Source: Actinomycetes bacterium (GTDB taxonomy: Bacteria > Actinomycetota > Actinomycetes > Actinomycetales > Cellulomonadaceae). From it: 12,391 nt of DNA. A model generated the notes under the pieces. The model saw only the letters and a list, made by a program, of their open reading frames with translations, did no database searches and was not told the origin of the DNA. The position numbers and the translations under genes are program-made. The DNA lies in NCBI GenBank assembly GCA_023462275.1, contig JAEWYD010000096.1:1-12391 (forward strand), in the 5' to 3' direction. Positions 1-6,827 of the stretch are shown here, one piece after another. Position 1 is the first letter of the stretch. Every line of letters begins with the position of its first letter.

Positions 1-1
1 C

Positions 2-637
2 CACACCGTCGTCGCCGGCGACACCCTGTCCGCGATCGCGGACCGCTACCGGACCACCGTGTCGGCCATCACCTCGGCCAACGGGCTCGCCGACCCGTCG
101 CGCATCCGGATCGGCGAGGTGCTCGCCATCCCCGGCGGACCAGCGTCGGGCCTCGTCGGGGACACGTTCGCCGGACGCACGTACCCAGCCGCGACGGTCT
201 CCGCCGCCAACGAGAACAAGGCGACGCTCCTCGCGTCCGGCGTGCCGAGCCGTGACCAGACGCGCCAGCTCGTGGCCGCCGTGGCCCGTGACATGGGCGT
301 GGACCCGGCACTCGCCCAGGCCGTCGCGTACCAGGAGTCCGGCTTCGACCAGACGGCCGTCTCCCCCGCCAACGCCGTCGGCGTCATGCAGGTGATCCCG
401 AGCTCCGGCGACTGGGCGTCGGACCTCGTCGGGCGCGAGCTGAACCTGCTCGACGCCCGGGACAACGTCGTCGCCGGGTGCGCCATCCTGCGCCGCCTCG
501 TCGAGACGAGCCCCGACCTGTCGAGCGCCATCGCCGGCTACTACCAGGGGCAGCGGAGCGTGGCCACCTACGGGATGTTCGACGACACGCGGCGGTACGT
601 CGCGAACGTCCGTACGCACATGTCGCGGTTCGCCTGA
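2..637 (+). CDS. LysM / SLT-family lytic transglycosylase, 5' end missing
   Basis: Partial gene: the frame is open from base 2 with no start, so the N-terminus (probably a signal peptide and perhaps more LysM repeats) lies outside the window. The visible 211 residues begin in a LysM domain (about residues 1-45, with VVAGDTLSAIADRY and later IRIGEVLAIPG), which binds peptidoglycan. A short Ala/Ser linker follows. A transglycosylase SLT domain covers about residues 84-211, with the catalytic Glu in AYQESGF (codon 335-337), then the VGVMQVIP motif and GYYQGQRSV near the end. The enzyme would cleave glycan strands outside the membrane. The stop at 635-637 is 36 nt before the PASTA kinase start, so two peptidoglycan-related proteins sit side by side. 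The kinase appears to have its own promoter in the gap. Family assignment is firm; the exact substrate is not known. Confidence 0.9.
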   Translation, partial: HTVVAGDTLSAIADRYRTTVSAITSANGLADPSRIRIGEVLAIPGGPASGLVGDTFAGRTYPAATVSAANENKATLLASGVPSRDQTRQLVAAVARDMGVDPALAQAVAYQESGFDQTAVSPANAVGVMQVIPSSGDWASDLVGRELNLLDARDNVVAGCAILRRLVETSPDLSSAIAGYYQGQRSVATYGMFDDTRRYVANVRTHMSRFA

Positions 638-660
638 CCGGAATCGGGCGGTGCGAAACG

Positions 661-666
661 TAGACT
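661..666 (+). promoter_or_regulatory. -10 element for a leaderless kinase transcript
   Basis: TAGACT fits the actinobacterial -10 pattern TAnnnT and ends exactly 7 nt before the GTG at 674. No Shine-Dalgarno sequence is present between them, so transcription probably starts at or next to the GTG. I see no convincing -35 hexamer at 16-19 nt upstream. Three other genes in this window have the same geometry. Confidence 0.55.
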
Positions 667-673
667 GCCGGGC

Positions 674-2656
674 GTGGCAGCGACACTGACGGACCCGCTC
701 ATCGGCCGCCTGGTCGACGGGCGGTACGAGGTCCTGTCCCGGATCGCCCGCGGCGGCATGGCGACCGTCTACCTCGCCGTCGACCGCCGGCTGGACCGCG
801 AGGTCGCGCTCAAGGTGATGCACCCCCACCTCGCCGAGGGCACCGCCGGCAGCGAGTTCGTCGCCCGGTTCCGCCGCGAGGCGCGCGCCGCCGCCCGCCT
901 CACCCACCCCGGCCTCGTCGGCGTCCTCGACCAGGGCGTCGACGGCGAGACGAGCTACCTCGCGATGGAGTACGTGGACGGCACCAACCTGCGCCGCCGA
1001 CTCGTCGAGGACGGCCCGCTCGCCGTCGGGGAGGCCCTGCGCACCGTCGAGGCGGTCCTCGACGCGCTCGCCGTCGCACACCGCAGCGGGCTGGTCCACC
1101 GCGACGTCAAGCCCGAGAACGTCCTCATCGCCGCCGACGACCGGATCAAGGTCGCGGACTTCGGCCTGGCCCGAGCGGTCACCGAGGTGACGTGGACGGC
1201 GACGGGCACGGTGCTCGGGACGGTCGCCTACCTCGCCCCCGAGCTCGTCGCGCACGGCACCAGCGACGCGCGGACCGACCTGTACGCCGTCGGCATCCTG
1301 CTGTTCGAGGTGCTCACCGGTCGGCAGCCGTTCACGGGCGACACACCGATCCAGGTCGCCTACCAGCACGTCAACTCCGACGTCCCGGCTCCGTCCGCCC
1401 TGGTCGAGTGGCTGCCCACCGAGATCGACGAGCTCGTCGGCGCACTCGCCGCCCGAGAACCGTCCGACCGTCCCGTCGACGCCGCAGCCGCCCTCGCGCT
1501 GCTGCGGCGGACCCGCGCCGAGCTGGACCCCCAGATCCTCGCCCGACGCGCGGAGGCTCCTGCGCGGCCACCGGCGGCGGTCGGGGACGGCGACGGGTCG
1601 GACGACGCGCCCGCCACGGACGCCGGCGACCCCGATGCCACCGAGGCGCTCCTCGTGCCGGACGACGGCCTCCGGCGGACCATCGCGCTCAAGGTCGGGA
1701 CGGGCGTGCCGGACGGCGGGCAGCCGGCTCGCACCGCAGCCCCGGCCACCGCATCGCCCCACCGCCGTCGCCGCCTCGCCCTGGCGCTCCTCGCCGCCCT
1801 GCTCGTCCTCGGCGTCGGTGGCACCACCTGGTGGTACCTGGCCGCCGGCCCGGGCTCGTACCGCTCCGTGCCCGCCGGGCTCGTGGGGGCCGACCGCGCG
1901 ACGGCCGAAGGCGTGCTGACCGCCGCCGGGCTCGACGCCGCCGTCACCGAGGACTTCGATCCCGAGGTCGCGAAGGGCGTCGTCGTCTCCGCCGACCCCA
2001 CGGAGGGCGCCGACGTCCGCAAGGGCGGCACGGTGGACCTCGTCGTGTCCAAGGGTCCGGACATGCGCACCGTGCCCGCCGACCTCGTCGGCAAGCCTGT
2101 CTCAGACGTCGTCGCGGCGCTCAAGGCCGCCGGGTTCGAGGTGCCGGACCCGCGCCGCGACTACCACGACACCGTCCCCAAGGACGGGGTCATCGCCGTC
2201 TCGGCCGACGCCGGCACGCAGCTGCCGGTCGGCACGTCCGTCAAGCTTCTCGTCTCGGACGGGCCCGCGCCCGTCGTCATCAAGGACGTGGTCAACACCG
2301 AGCGCCAGGCCGGGATCGTGGCCCTCGAGGGCCAGGGACTCGTCGTCCAGGTGCCCACCGAGGACTTCAGCGAGACGGTCCCCGCGGGCTCGATCATCTC
2401 CCAGACGCCCGCGGCCGGTACCGAGGGCCACCGCGGCGACTCCGTGAGCCTCGTCGTGTCGAAGGGGCCGCCCCTCGTCGCCGTCCCGAACGTCGTCAAC
2501 AAGGACGTCGACGAGGCCAAGACGATCCTCGGCGACGCCGGCTTCGAGGTCGAGGTCAAGCGCACCTGGCCGTGGGACCGGATCGTCGTCCAGCAGGAGC
2601 CGACGAAGGACACGCCCCTGCCGAAGGGCTCGACGGTCACCATCCACCTCGGCTAG
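674..2656 (+). CDS. Ser/Thr protein kinase with four PASTA repeats
   Basis: A 660-aa single-pass membrane kinase. The kinase domain spans about residues 18-280: glycine-rich loop IARGGMATVY (24-33, with Ala in place of the first Gly), ATP-binding K47, HRD at 142-144 with K146 and N149, DFG at 162-164, APE at 188-190. An acidic, Pro/Ala-rich juxtamembrane linker (about 290-362) leads through an Arg patch to one transmembrane helix (about 368-390). Four extracellular PASTA repeats of about 66 residues follow (roughly 395-462, 464-531, 532-599, 600-660). PASTA domains bind muropeptides or lipid II, so the protein should sense cell-wall state and phosphorylate cytosolic targets. GTG 674 is chosen because TAGACT lies 7 nt upstream. 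The gene faces aroG across a strong hairpin. This matches the pknL-aroG neighbourhood of mycobacteria, although mycobacterial PknL lacks PASTA repeats, so I leave the symbol blank. Domain calls are firm. Confidence 0.95.
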   Translation: MAATLTDPLIGRLVDGRYEVLSRIARGGMATVYLAVDRRLDREVALKVMHPHLAEGTAGSEFVARFRREARAAARLTHPGLVGVLDQGVDGETSYLAMEYVDGTNLRRRLVEDGPLAVGEALRTVEAVLDALAVAHRSGLVHRDVKPENVLIAADDRIKVADFGLARAVTEVTWTATGTVLGTVAYLAPELVAHGTSDARTDLYAVGILLFEVLTGRQPFTGDTPIQVAYQHVNSDVPAPSALVEWLPTEIDELVGALAAREPSDRPVDAAAALALLRRTRAELDPQILARRAEAPARPPAAVGDGDGSDDAPATDAGDPDATEALLVPDDGLRRTIALKVGTGVPDGGQPARTAAPATASPHRRRRLALALLAALLVLGVGGTTWWYLAAGPGSYRSVPAGLVGADRATAEGVLTAAGLDAAVTEDFDPEVAKGVVVSADPTEGADVRKGGTVDLVVSKGPDMRTVPADLVGKPVSDVVAALKAAGFEVPDPRRDYHDTVPKDGVIAVSADAGTQLPVGTSVKLLVSDGPAPVVIKDVVNTERQAGIVALEGQGLVVQVPTEDFSETVPAGSIISQTPAAGTEGHRGDSVSLVVSKGPPLVAVPNVVNKDVDEAKTILGDAGFEVEVKRTWPWDRIVVQQEPTKDTPLPKGSTVTIHLG

Positions 2657-2674
2657 CCATCCACCTCGGCTGGC
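2641..2674 (+). repeat. 17-bp tandem duplication across the kinase stop codon
   Basis: Bases 2641-2657 and 2658-2674 are two adjacent copies of a 17-bp unit starting CATCCACCTCGGCT. They differ at one base: the first copy contains the TAG stop, the second reads TGG. A third, degenerate copy may begin at 2675 (GATCCACGTGG). The unit covers the last codons of the kinase gene. Confidence 0.85.
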
Positions 2675-2709
2675 GATCCACGTGGGCGAGACGCCCCCCA
2701 CGAACGCAC

Positions 2710-2746
2710 GAGAAGGGGGCCCCACCGACGGCGGGGCCCCCTTCTC
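2710..2746. terminator. Strong bidirectional hairpin between convergent genes
   Basis: A perfect 14-bp inverted repeat: GAGAAGGGGGCCCC (2710-2723), a 9-nt loop (2724-2732), then GGGGCCCCCTTCTC (2733-2746). It lies between the 3' ends of the kinase gene (+) and aroG (-), where both transcripts need to stop. Neither strand has a long T tract after the stem, as is common for actinobacterial terminators. Confidence 0.85.
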
Positions 2747-2770
2747 AGCTGTCCGAACGGCTGGTGCGTC

Positions 2771-4123
2771 TCAGGCGCCGCGGATCATCTCCGCCACCTG
2801 GAAGGCGACCTCGAGGGACTGCTGGTGGTTCAGCCGCGGGTCGACGAGGGTCTCGTAGCGCACCGCCAGGCCCTCCTCGTCGATCTCTTCCGACCCGCCG
2901 AGCACCTCGGTGACGTCGTCGCCGGTGAGCTCCACGTGCAGGCCGCCAGGCACGGAGCCGATCGCCTGGTGCACCTCGAAGAAGCCGGCCACCTCGTCCA
3001 GCACGTCGCCGAGCCGGCGGGTCTTGAACCCGGACGCGGACGTGATCGTGTTCCCGTGCATGGGGTCGCAGATCCACGTGACCGGGCGCCCGGAGGCGTG
3101 CACCTTCTCGGCCAGGCCGGGGAGTGCGTCGCGGATCCGTCCGGCACCCATGCGGGTGATGAACGTGAGCCGACCCGGCTGGTCGTTCGGGTTGAGGCGG
3201 TCCATCAGCGCCAGCGCGTCGTCCGCCGTCGTCGACGGCCCCAGCTTCACACCGATCGGGTTGCGCACGCGCGACAGGAAGTCCACGTGCGCACCGTCGA
3301 GCTGACGCGTCCGCTCCCCGATCCACAGGAAGTGGGCCGAGCAGTCGTACGGCGTCCCGGTGCGGGAGTCGATGCGCGTCAGCGGGCGCTCGTAGTCGAG
3401 CAGGAGCGCCTCGTGGCTCGAGAAGAACTCGACCATCCGCAGCGCGTCGAAGTCCGCCCCACACGCCGCCATGAAGCGCATCGCGCGGTCGATCTCGCCC
3501 GCGACCTGCTCGTAGCGCGCGTACGCCGGGTTGGCCGTGAAGCCGCGGTTCCACTCGTGGACGCGCCGCAGGTCGGCGAAGCCCCCCGTGGTGAAAGCTC
3601 GGATGAGGTTCAGCGTCGCGGCGGACCGGTGGTACGCCTCGACGAGCCGCCACGGGTCCGGGGTCCGCGCCTCGGGCGAGAAGTCGTGCCCGTTGATCGC
3701 GTCCCCGCGGTACGCCGGCAGCTCCACGCCGTCCCGCACCTCCGAGCCGGCGCTGCGCGGCTTGGCGTACTGCCCGGCCATCCGGCCCAGCTTGATGACG
3801 GGCAGGCTCGCGCCGTACGTGAGGACGGCCGCCATCTGCAGGATCGTCTTGATCTTGTTGCGGATGGTGTCCGCCTTCGCGTCGGCGAAGGTCTCGGCGC
3901 AGTCGCCGCCCTGGAGCACGAACGCCTCACCGCGCCCCGCCGCCGCGAGGCGCGCCGTCAGGACGTCGGCCTCGCCGGCGAACACGAGCGGAGGCATCTG
4001 CGCGAGCTCCGCCCGCGCCCGGGCGAGCGCGTCACGGTCGGGCCACTCGGGCTGCTGCCTCAACGGCAGCGACTCCCACGCGTCCAGCCCGGCGAGCACG
4101 CCCGGGTCGGGCTCGACGCTCAT
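2771..4123 (-). CDS. aroG: 3-deoxy-7-phosphoheptulonate (DAHP) synthase, class II
   Basis: A 450-aa cytosolic enzyme that joins phosphoenolpyruvate and erythrose-4-phosphate to give DAHP, the first step of the shikimate pathway to aromatic amino acids. Class II signatures run throughout: QGGDCAETFAD (71-81), KLGRMAGQYAKPRS (111-124), AYRGDAINGHD (137-147), GEWNRG-like region near 189-194, SHFLW-type CSAHFLWIGERTRQLDGAH (261-279), NPIGVKLGPST (288-298), ICDPMHGNT (351-359). The expected metal ligands by comparison with the M. tuberculosis enzyme are C75, H356, E398 and D428. The length is normal for the family. The ATG at 4123-4121 overlaps the stop of the upstream phosphofructokinase as ATGA. 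It has no clear ribosome binding site of its own, so translational coupling is likely. Allosteric control by aromatic amino acids is usual in this class but cannot be read here. Confidence 0.97.
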   Translation of the reverse strand: MSVEPDPGVLAGLDAWESLPLRQQPEWPDRDALARARAELAQMPPLVFAGEADVLTARLAAAGRGEAFVLQGGDCAETFADAKADTIRNKIKTILQMAAVLTYGASLPVIKLGRMAGQYAKPRSAGSEVRDGVELPAYRGDAINGHDFSPEARTPDPWRLVEAYHRSAATLNLIRAFTTGGFADLRRVHEWNRGFTANPAYARYEQVAGEIDRAMRFMAACGADFDALRMVEFFSSHEALLLDYERPLTRIDSRTGTPYDCSAHFLWIGERTRQLDGAHVDFLSRVRNPIGVKLGPSTTADDALALMDRLNPNDQPGRLTFITRMGAGRIRDALPGLAEKVHASGRPVTWICDPMHGNTITSASGFKTRRLGDVLDEVAGFFEVHQAIGSVPGGLHVELTGDDVTEVLGGSEEIDEEGLAVRYETLVDPRLNHQQSLEVAFQVAEMIRGA

Positions 4124-5337
4124 GCCGACGCCGCGGGGATCGGCTGCCCGATCCCCTCCAGGAGCGCGCGGAACCACGGCTGGCTGACGTCGAACGCCTT
4201 GCCGCCGGCGATGCGCGGGAACGCGATCGCCTTGAGCCGGTCGCCGTCCTCCTCGTCGTGGCCGATGACGCCCGCGCGCCCGGCGAGGGCGCACTCCACG
4301 GCGAGGTCGGTCATCGACTTGATGAGGCGCAGGTCCTCGGCGTTCGCCGCGGCGGCGCGCGAGTAGTAGCCGCTCTTCTGGACCATGACCTTCTCGGCGC
4401 CGAGCTTCGCCGCGAACTGCTTGGCGAACCACTGGCCGGGGTTGATCGTGTCGAGGCGCACGTGCCCGAACGCGTCGCGCAGCACCTCCTCGCCAGCGGC
4501 CTCGAGCTGGGCCACGATCTCGTGCATGCCCGCGCCCTCGGACAGGAAGATGTTCACGTTCCCGATCTCGTCCATGACCGTGCGCAGGCGCGCGGCCTCG
4601 GCGTCGATGTCGAGCGGCAGCTCCGGGACGAAGACGGCGTGGATGTCCCACCGCTCGCGGGTGAGGCCGATGCCGGGGACCCACTTCTGGGTGTCGAGCC
4701 ACTCGCGGTACTTGGCCGCGGAGGCGGCGGTCAGCCAGCCGCAGTGCCGGCCCATCACCTCGTGGACGATGAGCATGCGCGGGCCCGACCGGTGCTCGCC
4801 GATGATGTTCCGCGCGAAGCCGGCGGTCTGCTCCGCAGCCGTCCAGGCGCCGAGGGACTGGCGGATCGGGACGACGTCGTTGTCGATCGTCTTGGGCAGG
4901 CCGACGACCGTCAGGTGGTAGCCGTTCTCCTCCAGGTAGGCCGCGAGGTCCGCCGCCGTCGTGTTGGTGTCGTCACCACCGATGGTGTGCAGGACGTCGA
5001 CGCCATCGCGCTTCAGCTGCTCGGCGGCGACGTGCAGGGGGTCCTGGCCCTCCTGGACGAGCCCGCGCTTGACGCAGTCGGCGACGTTGGTGAGCTTGAC
5101 CCGGGAGTTGCCGATCGGGCTGCCGCCGAACCGGTGCAGGAGGCCCGCGTTCGCGCGAGTCTCCGCGTCGATGACGATCGAGTCGCCCCGCAGCAGGCCG
5201 TGGTAGCCGTGCTGATAGGCGATGATCTCGATCTCGGGGGCGATCTCGGTGTACCGCTCGATGAGGCCGCCGACCGCGGAGGAGAGGCACGGCGCGAAAC
5301 CGCCGGCGGTCAGCAGGGCGACACGGCGAACCGACAT
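4120..5337 (-). CDS. pfp: 6-phosphofructokinase, PPi-dependent type
   Basis: A 405-aa cytosolic enzyme phosphorylating fructose-6-phosphate to fructose-1,6-bisphosphate. The N-terminal phosphate-binding loop is LLTAGGFAPCLSS (8-20). Two sites suggest pyrophosphate rather than ATP as donor: GGDDTN (120-125) has Asp at 123 where ATP enzymes have Gly, and PKTIDND (148-154) has Lys149 where ATP enzymes have Gly. D152 is the expected catalytic base and MGR (195-197) contacts the sugar phosphate. PPi-type enzymes are reversible. The start at ATG 5337 gives MSVRRVALLTAGG and is preceded by GGAAGGTG; a longer in-frame start at 5400 would add a 21-residue tail without homology. The gene ends in the ATGA overlap with aroG. 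The 109-nt gap to plsC has no TAnnnT inside it; one weak candidate (TAGGAT, minus strand, 5449-5454) overlaps the plsC stop. Donor specificity is inferred from residues only. Confidence 0.93.
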   Translation of the reverse strand: MSVRRVALLTAGGFAPCLSSAVGGLIERYTEIAPEIEIIAYQHGYHGLLRGDSIVIDAETRANAGLLHRFGGSPIGNSRVKLTNVADCVKRGLVQEGQDPLHVAAEQLKRDGVDVLHTIGGDDTNTTAADLAAYLEENGYHLTVVGLPKTIDNDVVPIRQSLGAWTAAEQTAGFARNIIGEHRSGPRMLIVHEVMGRHCGWLTAASAAKYREWLDTQKWVPGIGLTRERWDIHAVFVPELPLDIDAEAARLRTVMDEIGNVNIFLSEGAGMHEIVAQLEAAGEEVLRDAFGHVRLDTINPGQWFAKQFAAKLGAEKVMVQKSGYYSRAAAANAEDLRLIKSMTDLAVECALAGRAGVIGHDEEDGDRLKAIAFPRIAGGKAFDVSQPWFRALLEGIGQPIPAASA

Positions 5338-5446
5338 GGCAGGACACCTTCCGTTGGAGCTGAGCTCGGGACGCCCGAAGCATGGGGCACGGCCGCCCAC
5401 GATGACGGGCCGTTGGTCCCGGACGCCATCGTCTCCGGCGACGGGG

Positions 5447-6244
5447 TCATCCTACTGACGGCTGCTCGGGCTCCTCGGGCGGTACCGGAACCTGGACGTC
5501 CGTCACGACCCGGCCGCCAGGGCCGCCGTGACCCTGGTCGGCCGACGGGACCTCCTCGGGTCGGTGCCCGGCCGCGATGCGGGCCTTGGCGGTGGCCGCG
5601 TACATGTCGACGTACTCCTGGCCCGAGAGCCGCATGAGGGCGTACATGATCTCGTCGGTGACGGACCGGAGGATGAAACGGTCGTTCGCCATGCCCTGGT
5701 AGCGGCTGAAGTCGAGCGGCTCGCCGATGACGATGCCGATGCGGACCGGCTTGGGGATGACGCGGCCGTGCGGCTGGGCCTTGTCCGTGCCGATCATCGC
5801 CACCGGGATGACGGGGACCCCGGCCTCGAGGGCGAGCCGTGCCACGCCCGTCTTGCCGCGGTACAGGCGGCCGTCGGGGCTGCGGGTGCCCTCCGGGTAG
5901 ATCCCGAACAGGTGGCCCTCGTTGAGGACGCCCAGACCCGTGCGGAGGGCTGCCTCGCTCGCCTTGCCGCCGCCGCGGTCCACCGGGATGGTGCCGACGC
6001 CGCGGAAGAAGCCCGCCTTGAGGCGTCCCTTGAGCCCTCGACCGGTGAAGTACTCGTTCTTGCCGATGAAGCGGATCTTGCGCGACAGGATGATCGGGAG
6101 CAGGAAGGAGTCGATCACCGCCAGGTGGTTGCCGGCGAGGATCGCTCCGCCGTCCTCGGGAACGTTCTCGAGCCCGCGCACCCACGGCCGGAAGAACGCG
6201 CGCAGCACCGGCCAGGCCAGCACCTTCATCACCCAGTAGAACAA
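5447..6244 (-). CDS. 1-acyl-sn-glycerol-3-phosphate acyltransferase (PlsC family)
   Basis: A 265-aa membrane-associated acyltransferase, likely acylating lysophosphatidic acid or a related lysolipid in phospholipid synthesis. Family motifs are NHLAVIDSF (N39, H40, D45; the NHxxxxD catalytic pair), RGVGTIPVDR (81-90) and YPEGTRS (116-122), followed by VPVIPVAMIGT. The N-terminus is hydrophobic (WVMKVLAWPVLRAFF). After about residue 225 the protein ends in a Pro/Glu/Gly-rich tail that is probably disordered. I chose the TTG start at 6244-6242 because GGAGGTGA lies 7 nt upstream; the ATG five codons later (6229) has no such site. An upstream open frame reaching 6565 runs through the divergent promoter and gene and is not credible. 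It is probably the first gene of a plsC-pfp-aroG transcript. The exact acceptor lipid is not determinable. Confidence 0.9.
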   Translation of the reverse strand: MFYWVMKVLAWPVLRAFFRPWVRGLENVPEDGGAILAGNHLAVIDSFLLPIILSRKIRFIGKNEYFTGRGLKGRLKAGFFRGVGTIPVDRGGGKASEAALRTGLGVLNEGHLFGIYPEGTRSPDGRLYRGKTGVARLALEAGVPVIPVAMIGTDKAQPHGRVIPKPVRIGIVIGEPLDFSRYQGMANDRFILRSVTDEIMYALMRLSGQEYVDMYAATAKARIAAGHRPEEVPSADQGHGGPGGRVVTDVQVPVPPEEPEQPSVG

Positions 6245-6248
6245 CCTG

Positions 6249-6256
6249 TCACCTCC
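6249..6256 (-). promoter_or_regulatory. Ribosome binding site deciding a TTG start
   Basis: The minus strand reads GGAGGTGA here. GGAGG is followed by 7 nt and then TTG at 6244, an ideal spacing, and no alternative ATG or GTG in frame is so placed. Confidence 0.75.
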
Positions 6257-6293
6257 ACTGCGGCGCCTGCGCCGGCGCGCCGCGTCCGTGCCG

Positions 6294-6303
6294 ACTCTAG
6301 AGT
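6294..6303. promoter_or_regulatory. Palindromic bidirectional -10 element
   Basis: ACTCTAGAGT is a perfect 10-bp palindrome, so TAGAGT (TAnnnT) reads on both strands: 6298-6303 on plus and 6299-6294 on minus. On plus, the hexamer is exactly 7 nt before ATG 6311, suggesting a leaderless mRNA. On minus, start of transcription would be near 6286, leaving a roughly 42-nt leader with the plsC ribosome binding site. I see no good -35 on either side. Confidence 0.5.
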
Positions 6304-6310
6304 GCTCTGC

Positions 6311-6805
6311 ATGCCCGCACGTTCGCACGGGACCGACGAACCGCCTCCGGGTGAACCTCACGAGCCCGACCGGGAGGCACCCGAGGACGACCTGGCCGAC
6401 GCCGTCCCCACCGACAGCGCCCCGGCCGCCGACGGCGCGCCCGAGGCGGACCTGGACGACGCCGAGGTGGCCTCGCGGTGGGACGCCCTCGTCACGCAGC
6501 TCCGCGTCCCGGCGGACCCACGCGCCTGGGCACCGGACCCGGAGGTCGAGGAGGCCGAGGACCACTTCGTGCCACCGGACCCGGGCCCCGTGCTCTCACC
6601 GGACCCGTTCCTCCGCCTGACGTGGCTGGTCGTGGTCGGCATACCCCTGCTCGCCGTCCTGGCGGCCGCGTTCTGGCAGGACCCACCGACCTGGCTCCTG
6701 CAGGCGGCGGGTGCGGTCTTCGTCGCCGGCATCGTCGTCCTGGTGCGGCGCATGCCGCGTGACCGCGCCGAGGAGGACGACCCGGGCTCCGGCGCCGTGG
6801 TCTGA
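6311..6805 (+). CDS. Hypothetical small membrane protein with acidic N-terminus
   Basis: A 164-aa protein that I cannot assign to a named family. Residues 1-55 are acidic and Pro/Ala-rich, probably disordered. Residues 56-100 look folded and conserved in style (SRWDALVTQLRV, then RAWAPDPEVEEAEDHFVPPDPGP). Two hydrophobic helices follow (about 104-121 and 127-146) separated by a short FWQDPP turn, so both termini should face the same side, probably the cytoplasm given the RRMPR after helix two. ATG 6311 is set by TAGAGT 7 nt upstream; there is no Shine-Dalgarno site. It is divergent from plsC and convergent with glucokinase, only 22 nt apart. Coding is supported by the G/C third-position bias and the promoter match. 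Function is unknown. Confidence 0.8.
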   Translation: MPARSHGTDEPPPGEPHEPDREAPEDDLADAVPTDSAPAADGAPEADLDDAEVASRWDALVTQLRVPADPRAWAPDPEVEEAEDHFVPPDPGPVLSPDPFLRLTWLVVVGIPLLAVLAAAFWQDPPTWLLQAAGAVFVAGIVVLVRRMPRDRAEEDDPGSGAVV

Positions 6806-6808
6806 CCC

Positions 6809-6820
6809 CCCGGCGCCGGG
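6809..6820. terminator. Possible weak terminator between convergent genes
   Basis: CCCGGCGCCGGG is a 12-bp palindrome in the 22-nt gap between two convergent stop codons. As RNA it can fold only a short stem with a 4-nt loop. Position fits a terminator, but strength is doubtful. Confidence 0.35.
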
Positions 6821-6827
6821 CCCGCGG

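Noticed and set aside
1192..2913. 573-codon plus-strand frame overlapping the kinase
   Set aside because: Out-of-frame shadow made mostly of Arg, Gly and Pro; the kinase frame has full kinase and PASTA motifs.
2825..4366. 513-codon open frame on the plus strand
   Set aside because: It lies antisense to aroG and pfp, is Arg/Val/His-rich without domains, and is the usual mirror frame of a high-GC gene.
5318..5337. ATGTCGGTT on the minus strand at the pfp start as a damage-promoter element
   Set aside because: It is the first codons of pfp, and no TAnnnT lies 8 nt downstream.
4258..5637. 459-codon open frame on the plus strand
   Set aside because: Antisense to pfp and running into plsC; composition is that of a shadow frame, and pfp has clear catalytic motifs.
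6282..6303. Third RecA-NDp promoter before the small membrane protein
   Set aside because: GCGTCCGTG matches only 6 of 9 bases and the spacing to TAGAGT is 7 rather than 8, so it falls short of the standard met by the other two.
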